The notes below the pieces were generated by a model, which saw only the letters and a program-made list of their open reading frames with translations, was not told the DNA's origin and searched no databases. A stretch of DNA of 13,040 bases from an uncultured Rikenellaceae bacterium. GTDB taxonomy: Bacteria; Bacteroidota; Bacteroidia; Bacteroidales; Rikenellaceae. Within the stretch, counting starts at the first letter, position 1. Each line of letters opens with the position of its first letter. This document shows, piece by piece, positions 1 to 6,921 of the stretch. Where the stretch lies: the NCBI GenBank assembly GCA_910588925.1, contig CAJURV010000058.1, forward strand, positions 1 to 13,040, in the 5' to 3' direction. A program made the position numbers and the translations under genes.

Positions 1-47
1 TAAAATTGAACTTTCCATTGTGCCGTTACGATAATTAGCAGACGCAT
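1..47 (-). CDS. 5' end of a gene leaving the window at the left edge (partial)
   Basis: On the minus strand an ATG at 47-45 opens a frame that stays open to the window edge and reads MRLLIIVTAQWKVQF. It sits 13 nt after the transcription start expected from the promoter at 66-96, behind an A-rich leader typical of Bacteroidetes start sites. A second ATG at 18-16 in another frame is also open, so the true start is uncertain. Fifteen codons are too few to name a product. The promoter placement is the main argument that a gene begins here. Confidence 0.35.
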   Translation of the reverse strand, partial: MRLLIIVTAQWKVQF

Positions 48-65
48 GGGTTATTTATTTTGTTA

Positions 66-96
66 CAAATGTATTATGTTTTGTTTGAACCTACAA
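66..96 (-). promoter_or_regulatory. Bacteroidetes-type promoter firing leftwards out of the window
   Basis: Reading the minus strand, TTG (96-94) is followed by 20 nt and then TACATTTG (73-66), which fits the Bacteroidetes -33 / -7 consensus TTG and TAnnTTTG well. Transcription should begin near 60 and meet the ATG at 47. This would make the left-edge gene a unit separate from the metal efflux operon that ends at 420. No experiment supports it. Confidence 0.5.
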
Positions 97-251
97 GTAA
101 AAATATTGTTTTTACAACCAATTATATACACATGCAACCGCTAAAGCAACCAATTATTCATCCGCATAATACATATAAAGACCCTCCCCTAAATCCCCCG
201 GCATCACCTCACGTCGGGCATCTCAAAAGGGGCTATGCCCCCTCGTTTTTG

Positions 252-279
252 CATACTTTTGTCGAGTGACAAAAGTATG
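252..279. repeat. Perfect 12-bp inverted repeat (intergenic palindrome)
   Basis: CATACTTTTGTC (252-263) and GACAAAAGTATG (268-279) are exact reverse complements around a 4-nt loop GAGT. No T tract follows on either strand, so it is not a standard intrinsic terminator. Similar CTTTTGTC-loop-GACAAAAG hairpins are, to my recollection, frequent between Bacteroidales genes. It could be a REP-like element or a transcript 3'-end stabiliser. Copy number in the genome would decide. Confidence 0.6.
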
Positions 280-353
280 TCCCCCGGAAGGGTCCGCCGG
301 GAGGCTCCGGCTGAAAGCCCACGCCGAGAGGCACAAAAGCCCCGAAAACAAAC

Positions 354-448
354 CGATGCAGCTGTGTCTGACGGAGTTTTAAAAAAAATAGGGAGGATAA
401 TTAATCCTCCCTATTTTTTTTAAAACTCCGTCAGACACAACTGCATCG
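354..448. repeat. 45-bp-arm inverted repeat centred on the operon terminator and reaching into the TolC-like gene
   Basis: Positions 354-398 and 404-448 are reverse complements with one mismatch (362 against 440), around a centre at 401. The inner part is the terminator stem with its A and T tracts. The outer 27 bp of the right arm (422-448) are the stop codon and last codons of the TolC-like gene, and the left arm is an inverted copy of them outside the gene. Symmetry stops at 353/449. A terminator alone needs only the inner stem, so the outer arms look like an inverted duplication made by template switching at the hairpin, or an assembly artefact. Confidence 0.9.
381..421 (-). terminator. 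Intrinsic terminator of the metal efflux operon (likely bidirectional)
   Basis: A G/C-centred stem (390-397 pairing with 405-412, core GGGAGG / CCTCCC) has an AT-rich loop and is flanked by eight A on the left and eight T on the right. Read from either strand it is a hairpin followed by a U tract, so it should stop transcripts from both sides. On the minus strand the stop codon of the TolC-like gene (422-420) lies within the stem's flanking tract. The extended stem formed by the outer inverted repeat would be unusually long for a terminator. Confidence 0.85.
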
Positions 449-1694
449 TAGCGGCGGCTAAAGCCGCATCGTGTTCGTTCTCGATTATGGACTCAACGGT
501 AGAGAACCATATATCGAGGCCGGAGAGGTATTCGAGCATGGATATGTGACCTGCTTCGAGCGCTTTGTTCAAAAGCTCCACGGTGTTGCTCCGCCGCAGA
601 AGTCCGCGATATTGATCGAGGGTCTCGAGCGACGACAGATAGGATGCCCTCACCGACTCCAACCCGGTTATAAGATCGCTCTTTCGGGCATAGGCGGTTC
701 TGTTAGCGGCCTCGCGCGAGGCTTTGGCGGCCCGCATGGTACCGGCGCGCCCCCACAGTGGTATGCTTATACCGGCCAACACGGCATGCGACGGCTCTTT
801 GGCGTCCATATTGAGACGATACCCCACCTTGAAACCGGGAGCCCACTCGCTACGGGCCAGACGCACCTGCCTCTCGGCTATGAGAGTGTCGATAGAGGCG
901 CCTTGCATATCGTAGTCGAGCTCGGCGGCACGAGCCACGAAATCGTCGGTGTTGCCTATATCGAATAGCGGGTAGAGAGTGTCGGCCACCTCGAAATCCT
1001 CCGACAAGCCGGCCATACGACGCATGGAACGCAAGTTATTGTCACGCTCCACGAGAGCCTTGCGATAGCGTGTGGAGGCATCCAACCTCAACACCTCCAC
1101 CTTGTTGGTCTCGAGAGCGGTGGCATCGCCCGACTCCAACTGCCTGGCCAATATGTCGACGAGATGGTCGGCGTTCTTCAACGACAACTTGAGCAAGGTG
1201 ACGAGATTGTTGTAATAGATGGCGTCTATGTACATGACCTGCGCCTGGCCGGCCAAACGACGCATGGCCGACGAGTGGGCGGCACGGCTCTTGTCGGACG
1301 ACAAACGCGCTATCCGGCCCCTGTTGACATAAACGGTCGGAAAGTCGAACCCCTGCGATACATTCATCTCGAACGATGTGTTACGCTTGATGAAATATGC
1401 GATCTCGGCCTCGGGGTTTTCGGGCCCTATACCCACACGCGAGTTACGCAACTCGGCTTCGAGTTCGGCTTCGAGAGCCTTGGTCTCGGGGCTTACGGCA
1501 AGAACACGCTCTATGAACGAAGCGTAACCCGATGCATCGACCAAATCGGAGTGCTGATGACCGGACAACAGGAAGTGGAAACAAGAGTGGTCGGCAGGGG
1601 CGCATACCGCCACCGACGTCACAGGCCTCTCGTGCTGTGCCGAGGCCCAAAGTCCCGACACGCATAAGAGCGTCAATATAAAAATCTTTTTCAT
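420..1694 (-). CDS. TolC-family outer-membrane channel of the metal efflux system (CusC/CzcC-like)
   Basis: This 424-residue protein is the outer-membrane exit duct that would join the RND pump and adaptor encoded upstream. A signal peptide is visible at residues 1-19 (cleavage likely at ASA/Q), with no lipobox, unlike E. coli CusC. The mature part has the helical-hairpin repeats of the outer membrane efflux protein family; landmarks are SQGFDFPTVYVNRGR in the first half and SIPLWGRAGTMRAAKAS in the second, where the family usually has SIPLW. Length is normal for Bacteroidetes versions. Directly after the signal peptide lies an unusual stretch with C31, H36, C38, H40, H46 and H48, which might bind metal. 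The start ATG overlaps the pump gene stop as ATGA, implying translational coupling. The last nine codons lie in the inverted repeat at 354-448. The metal substrate is not shown. Confidence 0.9.
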   Translation of the reverse strand: MKKIFILTLLCVSGLWASAQHERPVTSVAVCAPADHSCFHFLLSGHQHSDLVDASGYASFIERVLAVSPETKALEAELEAELRNSRVGIGPENPEAEIAYFIKRNTSFEMNVSQGFDFPTVYVNRGRIARLSSDKSRAAHSSAMRRLAGQAQVMYIDAIYYNNLVTLLKLSLKNADHLVDILARQLESGDATALETNKVEVLRLDASTRYRKALVERDNNLRSMRRMAGLSEDFEVADTLYPLFDIGNTDDFVARAAELDYDMQGASIDTLIAERQVRLARSEWAPGFKVGYRLNMDAKEPSHAVLAGISIPLWGRAGTMRAAKASREAANRTAYARKSDLITGLESVRASYLSSLETLDQYRGLLRRSNTVELLNKALEAGHISMLEYLSGLDIWFSTVESIIENEHDAALAAATMQLCLTEF

Positions 1695-4600
1695 GCCTTT
1701 TGTTTTTTACAGATGAATGTGTAGAATACGGGCACCACGAAAAGGTTTAGAAGCGTGGATGTAAGCAGACCTCCGAGTATCACTATCGCCATAGGGCTCT
1801 GTATCTCGTTGCCCGGCAATGAGCCGTTAAGGGCTATGGGAATCATCGCCAACCCGGATGTCAGGGCCGTCAGTATGATGGGGTTGAGACGGTCGCGCGA
1901 GCCTACCGCCACCCTCTCGTATAGCTCCATGCCGCCGGCAGCCAAGTCGCGGTAGTGCGATATGAGCAATATGCCGTTACGGGTGGCTATGCCGAACAGC
2001 GATATGAAGCCTATTATGGAGGGTATGCTTATCACGCCCGACGATACCCACACGGCGAATATGCCGCCTATGAGCGCAAGCGGCAGATTGAGCAATATGA
2101 CGCCTGTTATCCTAAGGTCGCGGAACTCTCCGAAGAGCAGGAGAAATACCACCAAGAGCGAGAGCAACGATGTGAGCATAAGCGTACGCGACGCGGCAGC
2201 CTCGCTCTCGAACTGACCGCCGTACTCTATGTGGTAGTTCTCCGGCAGGACTATCGACTCGTCGATGCGGCGCGATATCTCTCCCACTATACCTCGAAGG
2301 TCGCCGCCGTCGACATTGGCCGACACCACCACCTTGCGTATGACATTCTCACGGTTAACCGAGTTGGGACCCGATGTAGACACGATCTCGGCAATATATC
2401 CGAGAGGCACCTTTACGGAGCGGCCATCGACCGTGGCATCGAAAAGCATGTCGCCCAGCGCCTCTATCGACTCGCGGCTACGGTCGTCGAACTTGAGCGT
2501 GACATCCATATTACGCTCCTTGTCGTACACCTGCGACACCACACGTCCCGAAAGAGCCACCTCCAGATCCTCGATAAACTCGCCCACCGGTATGCCCACA
2601 CGGGCCAACACCTCGCGACGGGGCTTTATGTGTATCTGCGGACTCTCTATCTGTTGCTCCACATTGACATCGACAAGACCCGGAATATCGCCCACGAGCG
2701 ACTTGATGCGCCCGCCTATGGCGAACATCTCGTTAAGATCGGTGCCGAATATCTTGATGGCTATATTGGAACGCGTACCCGACAGGAGCATATCCATACG
2801 GTGCGATATCGGTTGTCCTATCTCGAACACGGCCCCGTCGATGGAACCGAGCTTCTCGCGCACCTCGGCGAACAGCTCCTCGCGGCTGCGGTCTTTCAGC
2901 TCGAAAGGCACGTCCAACTCCGAAGTGTTGGAGCCGAGGGCATGTTCGTCGAGTTCGGCGCGTCCCGTCTTGCGAGCCACGGTCTTTACCTCGGGAATGG
3001 TCATGAGCATCTCCTCGGCCACGGAGGCTATCCGGCCGCTATGCTCGATGTTGGTGCCGGGAAGCGATGCCAGCGCTATAGACATGGAACCCTCGTTGAA
3101 CGGCGGCAGGAAGCTGCGGCCCAATGTCGTCATCACCGCCAAGGCTCCCACGAGCAATACCGCCGCTACACCCACCACTATCTTGCGGTGACCGAGCGCC
3201 CACGACAACATTTTGCCGTAACCCTCTTTCATCTTGCGGGTGATGCGCGGCTCGCGTTCATGGCTGTCGAGCATGCGCGGCGAGGTGAGCATATAGCTGC
3301 AGAGTACCGGAGTAAGCGTTATGGCAACCACCATAGAGGCGAACAACGACACTATGAACGACACCCCGAGAGAGGTGAGCATACGCCCCTCCATGCCGCT
3401 AAGGAAAAAGAGCGGCAAAAAGGTTACTATGATTATGAGCGTGGCGTTGAAGATGGACGACCGTATCTCCGTAGAAGCACGGTATATCACCGTGAGGGCG
3501 GGTTCACGCCGATCCTCCGGCAACAGATGGTTCTCGCGCAGACGCCGGAACACGTTCTCCACGTCGATGATGGCGTCGTCTACGAGCGACCCTATGGCTA
3601 TAGCCATACCGCCGAGGCTCATGGTATTGAGGGTCAATCCCATAGCCTTGAGTGCCAGCATGGAGAACAGCAACGACAAGGGTATGGCTATCAGCGATAT
3701 GACGGTGGTTCGCACATTGGCGAGGAAGATAAAGAGTATAACCACCACCAGCACGGCCCCCTCTATGAGCGCACGCTCTATATTGCGTATGGAGGCGTCG
3801 ATGAATGTAGACTGGCGGAATATGTCGGTGTTGAACTCCACGCCGTGCGGTATGTTCTTTTCAAGGTCGGCCAAAGTCTCGTCCAGCCTTTCCACCAGCC
3901 TGTGGGTGTCTACCCCGGGCTGCTTGGTTACCGACAGCAATACGGCGGGGCGTCCCTCCACCGATGCCTGTCCGAGTATGGGCGACTTGACACCGGTTCT
4001 CACCTCGGCGATGTCGGCGAAAGTGACGGGCAGACCGTCCGCCTGCTTGACCACCGAACGCCCCATCTCGCGAGGGTCTGTGGTGCGGGCCGTGCCCCTT
4101 ATTATATATTCGTTGCCGTGGTCGTTGATGATACCGCCCGCCGCGTTGGCGTTGATATTCTCGGCGGCGGCTATAGCCTCGTCGACGGTGACGCCGTAAT
4201 GTTTCATACGCAAGGGGTCGAGCAATATCTGATACTCGAGTATCTCGCCACCAGAGACAGTTACCTGCGCCACGCCCTCGACAGAGAGCAGACGGGGACG
4301 CATGGTCCAGTCGGCCAGCGTGCGCAGATCGCCTATCTCCATGCTGTCGGAGGTCATGCCTATAATCATCACCTCGCCCAAAAGAGACGATTGCGGCGCC
4401 AAAGTGGGGGTACCGGCTCCTGCAGGCAGCGACGAAGCCACACCCACAAGTTTTTCAGATACTATCTGACGCGCGATGTATATGTCGGTGCCCCAGTCGA
4501 ACTCGACCCACACGACCGAGAAGCCGGTGGACGATTGCGAACGCACGCGGCGCACGTCGGTAGCCCCGTTGAGAGCCGTCTCCACCGGGAATGTAACCAG

Positions 4601-4789
4601 ACGCTCCACCTCCTCGGCAGCCAACCCTTGGGCCTCGGTCATAACCACCACTGTGGGAGCCGTAAGATCGGGGAACACGTCCACCTCCATACGAGAGGCG
4701 GTATAAGATCCCGCTATAACGAGCAACAACGAGAGCGCCAGCACTATCAGCCTGTTGTCGAGGGAATATTTTATTATCCTGTTGATCAT
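1691..4789 (-). CDS. Heavy-metal efflux RND pump, CusA/CzcA family, inner-membrane permease
   Basis: This 1032-residue proton/metal antiporter is the inner-membrane engine of the tripartite system and has full family length. TM1 follows MINRIIKYSLDNRL, and the first periplasmic loop opens with VDVFPDLTAPTV. TM4 has GGMAIAIGSLVDDAIIDVEN: D404 aligns with the essential D405 of E. coli CusA, next to D405 and D409, and the DFG of CzcA-type pumps is absent. A second TM block follows about residue 860. Compared from memory with E. coli CusA, the periplasmic methionine relay is mostly missing: M573 aligns with A572 and M623 with about E626, while M672 may match M667 in RMDMLLSG. Cu(I)/Ag(I) specificity therefore cannot be assumed, and Zn, Co, Ni or Cd are possible. 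Eighteen bases separate it from the adaptor gene, and it overlaps the channel gene by four. Confidence 0.93.
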   Translation of the reverse strand: MINRIIKYSLDNRLIVLALSLLLVIAGSYTASRMEVDVFPDLTAPTVVVMTEAQGLAAEEVERLVTFPVETALNGATDVRRVRSQSSTGFSVVWVEFDWGTDIYIARQIVSEKLVGVASSLPAGAGTPTLAPQSSLLGEVMIIGMTSDSMEIGDLRTLADWTMRPRLLSVEGVAQVTVSGGEILEYQILLDPLRMKHYGVTVDEAIAAAENINANAAGGIINDHGNEYIIRGTARTTDPREMGRSVVKQADGLPVTFADIAEVRTGVKSPILGQASVEGRPAVLLSVTKQPGVDTHRLVERLDETLADLEKNIPHGVEFNTDIFRQSTFIDASIRNIERALIEGAVLVVVILFIFLANVRTTVISLIAIPLSLLFSMLALKAMGLTLNTMSLGGMAIAIGSLVDDAIIDVENVFRRLRENHLLPEDRREPALTVIYRASTEIRSSIFNATLIIIVTFLPLFFLSGMEGRMLTSLGVSFIVSLFASMVVAITLTPVLCSYMLTSPRMLDSHEREPRITRKMKEGYGKMLSWALGHRKIVVGVAAVLLVGALAVMTTLGRSFLPPFNEGSMSIALASLPGTNIEHSGRIASVAEEMLMTIPEVKTVARKTGRAELDEHALGSNTSELDVPFELKDRSREELFAEVREKLGSIDGAVFEIGQPISHRMDMLLSGTRSNIAIKIFGTDLNEMFAIGGRIKSLVGDIPGLVDVNVEQQIESPQIHIKPRREVLARVGIPVGEFIEDLEVALSGRVVSQVYDKERNMDVTLKFDDRSRESIEALGDMLFDATVDGRSVKVPLGYIAEIVSTSGPNSVNRENVIRKVVVSANVDGGDLRGIVGEISRRIDESIVLPENYHIEYGGQFESEAAASRTLMLTSLLSLLVVFLLLFGEFRDLRITGVILLNLPLALIGGIFAVWVSSGVISIPSIIGFISLFGIATRNGILLISHYRDLAAGGMELYERVAVGSRDRLNPIILTALTSGLAMIPIALNGSLPGNEIQSPMAIVILGGLLTSTLLNLFVVPVFYTFICKKQKA

Positions 4790-4807
4790 GATCTCTCTGT
4801 TAGCGGG

Positions 4808-6106
4808 TTAATGGCTATGATTGTGAGCGGGCACCGAGCTCGACACCCCTGCCAGCTTAACGTAATAGGCTCCCTTGGATACCACCTCGGCACCCTCCTC
4901 GAGACCGGCGGTTATCTCTACATCCATACCGTCGCTGACGCCCGGCTTGACATAGATCTTCTCGAACTCGTCAGGACCTATCTTTATGAACACCGAGTAG
5001 GTACCCTGCTCCTCTACGAGCGAGCTAACCGGAACGGTAAGGGCATCGCGTTTCTCGGACCCTGTCAGGTAGACGTCGACGTATGCGCCGGGTATGAGGC
5101 TGCCATCGTTGTCGAACTCGAATGTCACCGGCACGAAGAAGCCGCCGTCGGTAGAGCGTCCACCTGCGAGCAGACGGCCTCCCATAGCGGAGATATCGTG
5201 CGTTCTGCCGTCGTACGGGGTAACGAAACGGGCCGACGATGCGCCGCCCAGCTCTGCGAAATCACGCTGCGCCACATCGGCACGCAGTTGCAGACGTCTA
5301 TTGCGCGACACGGTCATAAGAGGCGCGCCAGAGGCAACGTATTCGCCCTCACGCACCTGTATCGACGCGATATATCCGCCTATAGGGGCCACCACGCGTT
5401 TGCCTTTGGCGGTGATGTTGCGTGCCAGCGTCTCCATGCGCGCCTTGGCCTGCAGATAGTCCGCCTTGACCGCAGCCAGCTCCTTAGCGCTAACTATATT
5501 GTCGACAGCCAGCTCCTCGGCACGCTTATAATCGCCCTCGGCCTTTTCGTAAGCCGCCCGGGCCGAACGGTAAAGCTCCGGATAGTTGTCGGAGGACATA
5601 TCGTCGGAGGTTATGACCATAAGGGTCTCCCCTTTAGTGACAGCCACACCGTCGGCCAGACACCGTGCAGTGAAGCTGACGATACCGGAGGCCGAGGCCG
5701 ACACCACCGACTCGTCGCCCTGTGCCGGAACTATCTGACCCGAAGTGCGCACCACCTCGCTGATGGGCTTGACCACGGCTTTCGACATCTCGAAGCCGAG
5801 CTTTTCGGCCATAACGGGATTGAAGACGATGCCTTTGTGGTCGTCATCCTCTTCATGGGTATCGTTCGGGCCGTGAGTGTGGCCGTCGTGGTCGTGATCG
5901 TCGCCCTCATGAACATGGTCGTCGCCCTCGTGGGTATGACCGTCGTGGTTATGGGCCTCTCCTTCATGGTCATGGTCGTGATCGTGGTCCGCTTCGGTGT
6001 GTACATGATCGGCATGCGTATCTGTCTCGGCCGTATGTACGCCGTTACCTCCGGCGCACGACAACACGAAGAGCAATGCCGGAATAAACATTAATTTCTT
6101 TGACAT
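4808..6106 (-). CDS. RND efflux adaptor (membrane fusion lipoprotein) with a His-rich N-terminal domain
   Basis: This 432-residue periplasmic adaptor (CusB/CzcB-like) would link pump and channel. The ATG at 6106 is chosen because it starts a lipoprotein signal, MSKKLMFIPALLFVLSC, with the lipidated Cys at C17; the frame extends 20 codons upstream without signal-like sequence. Residues 24-90 form a low-complexity segment with 20 His among Asp/Glu (DHDHDHDHEG, DGHTH twice, EGDDH twice), clearly suited to binding divalent metal. The adaptor fold follows: barrel-sandwich half around 125-160, an alpha-helical hairpin with coiled-coil character around 175-230, the second lipoyl half (VVAPIGGYIASIQVREGEYV), beta-barrel, and membrane-proximal domain (KPGVSDGMDVEITAGLEEGAEVV). 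The C-terminus ends AHNHSH. E. coli CusB uses N-terminal Met residues for metal transfer; here His takes that place, which argues for Zn/Co/Ni/Cu(II) over Ag/Cu(I), though only weakly. Confidence 0.92.
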   Translation of the reverse strand: MSKKLMFIPALLFVLSCAGGNGVHTAETDTHADHVHTEADHDHDHDHEGEAHNHDGHTHEGDDHVHEGDDHDHDGHTHGPNDTHEEDDDHKGIVFNPVMAEKLGFEMSKAVVKPISEVVRTSGQIVPAQGDESVVSASASGIVSFTARCLADGVAVTKGETLMVITSDDMSSDNYPELYRSARAAYEKAEGDYKRAEELAVDNIVSAKELAAVKADYLQAKARMETLARNITAKGKRVVAPIGGYIASIQVREGEYVASGAPLMTVSRNRRLQLRADVAQRDFAELGGASSARFVTPYDGRTHDISAMGGRLLAGGRSTDGGFFVPVTFEFDNDGSLIPGAYVDVYLTGSEKRDALTVPVSSLVEEQGTYSVFIKIGPDEFEKIYVKPGVSDGMDVEITAGLEEGAEVVSKGAYYVKLAGVSSSVPAHNHSH

Positions 6107-6171
6107 ATAATTATGTGTTGTTGTGGTGTTAGTATAATCAAGATAGGTCTCGCCTCGTTCCGGCAAGACAG

Positions 6172-6193
6172 GCCGGGGCCTAAAAAGCCCGGC
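6172..6193 (-). promoter_or_regulatory. Hairpin in the gap between the small His/Cys protein gene and the adaptor gene
   Basis: GCCGGGGC (6172-6179 region) and GCCCGGC (6187-6193) pair through 7 bp with one bulged G around an A-rich loop. It lies a few bases after the stop of the small gene in the 91-nt gap before the adaptor ATG. No U tract follows on the minus strand, so it should not terminate. It could stabilise the 3' end of a processed upstream mRNA so that the small protein is made in excess of the pump parts. That role is inferred. Confidence 0.4.
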
Positions 6194-6197
6194 GACA

Positions 6198-6599
6198 TTA
6201 CGACACGACGGGAGGAGCCCTCAACGATGTAGAAGACTGGTGACCGCTCAGAACGGGCGGACGGGAGGTGTCGTTGAATTCGGCACATGACCGGATCAGA
6301 GCCGTCGCAATATCCGTACTGCATACGGCGATGGCCGCCCATACAGGCAGATCGACAGTGACATCGTCAGTATCATGTGCTGTCTGCGACAACTGTTGGG
6401 GAGTAGTAAACAAGGCTTTGGCGCTACACTCGTCATCGCACGTGTCTTTACCGTGGCCGTGGCAATGTCCGGCACATGCGTTGGAAGACACCGCGAAGCA
6501 TATCGCCCCCTCGTGATGGTGATGGGCGACAGCGGCATGCGCCACGAAAGCGAAAGCGGCGAGCAACAGTAACGTTATGCGATATATGCCTTTGTTCAT
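6198..6599 (-). CDS. Small exported His/Cys-rich protein, first gene of the metal efflux operon
   Basis: This 133-residue protein starts at MNKGIYRITLLLLAAFAFVAHA, a clear signal peptide with likely cleavage after A25; the frame extends 12 codons further upstream, but those cover the promoter. The mature protein opens with HHHH (26-29), followed by C34, C42, H45, C46, H47, H49, C54 and C58. It then has a plain C-terminal half ending SLRAPPVVS. Small proteins of this build (HHHH start, Cys cluster, C-terminal RAPP) occur beside metal efflux genes in Bacteroidales; NCBI may call them DUF6769, but I cannot confirm the number. Being first in the operon and exported, it could act as a periplasmic metal carrier or buffer, comparable in position though not in fold to CusF. 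Its function is unproven. Confidence 0.75.
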   Translation of the reverse strand: MNKGIYRITLLLLAAFAFVAHAAVAHHHHEGAICFAVSSNACAGHCHGHGKDTCDDECSAKALFTTPQQLSQTAHDTDDVTVDLPVWAAIAVCSTDIATALIRSCAEFNDTSRPPVLSGHQSSTSLRAPPVVS

Positions 6600-6601
6600 A
6601 C

Positions 6602-6631
6602 TTTTGCAAATATACGAAAATAGTTTTGCAA
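6602..6631. repeat. Paired TTTTGCAA direct repeats over the efflux promoter
   Basis: TTTTGCAA occurs at 6602-6609 and 6624-6631. Start-to-start spacing is 22 bp, about two helical turns, and each copy holds the palindrome TTGCAA. One overlaps the -7 box and the start codon side, the other lies between the -7 and -33 boxes. This is the layout expected of an operator. In AT-rich DNA the match could be chance. Confidence 0.35.
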
Positions 6632-6635
6632 TCAA
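6607..6635 (-). promoter_or_regulatory. Promoter of the metal efflux operon
   Basis: On the minus strand TTG (6635-6633) is followed by 18 nt and TATATTTG (6614-6607), close to the Bacteroidetes consensus. Transcription should begin near 6601, almost at the ATG at 6599, so the mRNA would have virtually no leader. Two copies of TTTTGCAA (6602-6609 and 6624-6631), exactly 22 bp apart, flank and overlap the -7 box and could be operator half-sites. No regulator gene is present in the window. Confidence 0.55.
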
Positions 6636-6800
6636 GGTGTAAAAGAGTTATAATTAAAAGGATATAGATACCTCTCTTGAATCGGCTTTACATTTGATCA
6701 GATGCCCCCTGATAGTTTTCATATTATAAGCCTAAATATGAGCGTTTTTTGCTGTGTCTTTATCAACCGACGATTTCCGAGGTCTAAAAAACTCCGCTTC

Positions 6801-6871
6801 GCGCACTTTTTCCCGCATCGGCAATCGAAACTTCGTTTCATTGCGCTCGGCTTACCGAAAAAGTTCTGCGC
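6801..6871. repeat. 71-bp imperfect palindrome (REP-like intergenic element)
   Basis: Nested complementary blocks pair around a TTC loop at 6832-6834: GAAAC/GTTTC (6827-6831, 6835-6839), GCAAT/ATTGC (6821-6825, 6840-6844), ACTTTTTC/GAAAAAGT (6805-6812, 6857-6864) and GCGC/GCGC (6801-6804, 6868-6871), with internal loops between them. It would form a long hairpin on either strand. From memory, sequence of this kind recurs between genes in Bacteroidales, so it is probably a dispersed element and not a local structure. Confidence 0.6.
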
Positions 6872-6921
6872 CCTGCGGCCCCCGGCTGGGTACACGGGCT
6901 AACATGCCTGCGACTTGCGGT

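Larger units (their letters stand above)
48..353. other. Intergenic region with hairpins, no gene seen
   Basis: No frame here looks coding. Bases 1-200 are AT-rich, while 200-350 are GC-rich. The stretch holds the leftward promoter at 66-96, a 7-bp AT hairpin at 97-115 (GTAAAAA / TTTTTAC), a GGGGC / GCCCC hairpin at 229-241 followed by a T tract at 246-250, and the 12-bp-arm palindrome at 252-279. The GC-rich part resembles the non-coding palindromic spacer sequence often found between Bacteroidales genes. That resemblance is from memory. Confidence 0.55.

Noticed and set aside
235..423. A 62-residue plus-strand frame over the terminator.
   Set aside because: Its end is simply the inverted copy of the channel gene end plus the terminator, and its start lies in hairpin repeats.
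1955..6094. A 1379-codon open frame on the plus strand, antisense to the pump and adaptor genes.
   Set aside because: The opposite strand encodes two complete, conserved proteins. The plus-strand translation is rich in His, Arg and Tyr with no domain, and its openness follows from the codon bias of the real genes, which avoid the codons that would be stops in antisense.
6702..6902. A 66-residue plus-strand protein starting just after a TACATTTG motif.
   Set aside because: It runs through the long palindrome, has no recognisable domain, and its basic, Phe/Leu-rich composition is what a translated intergenic repeat gives.
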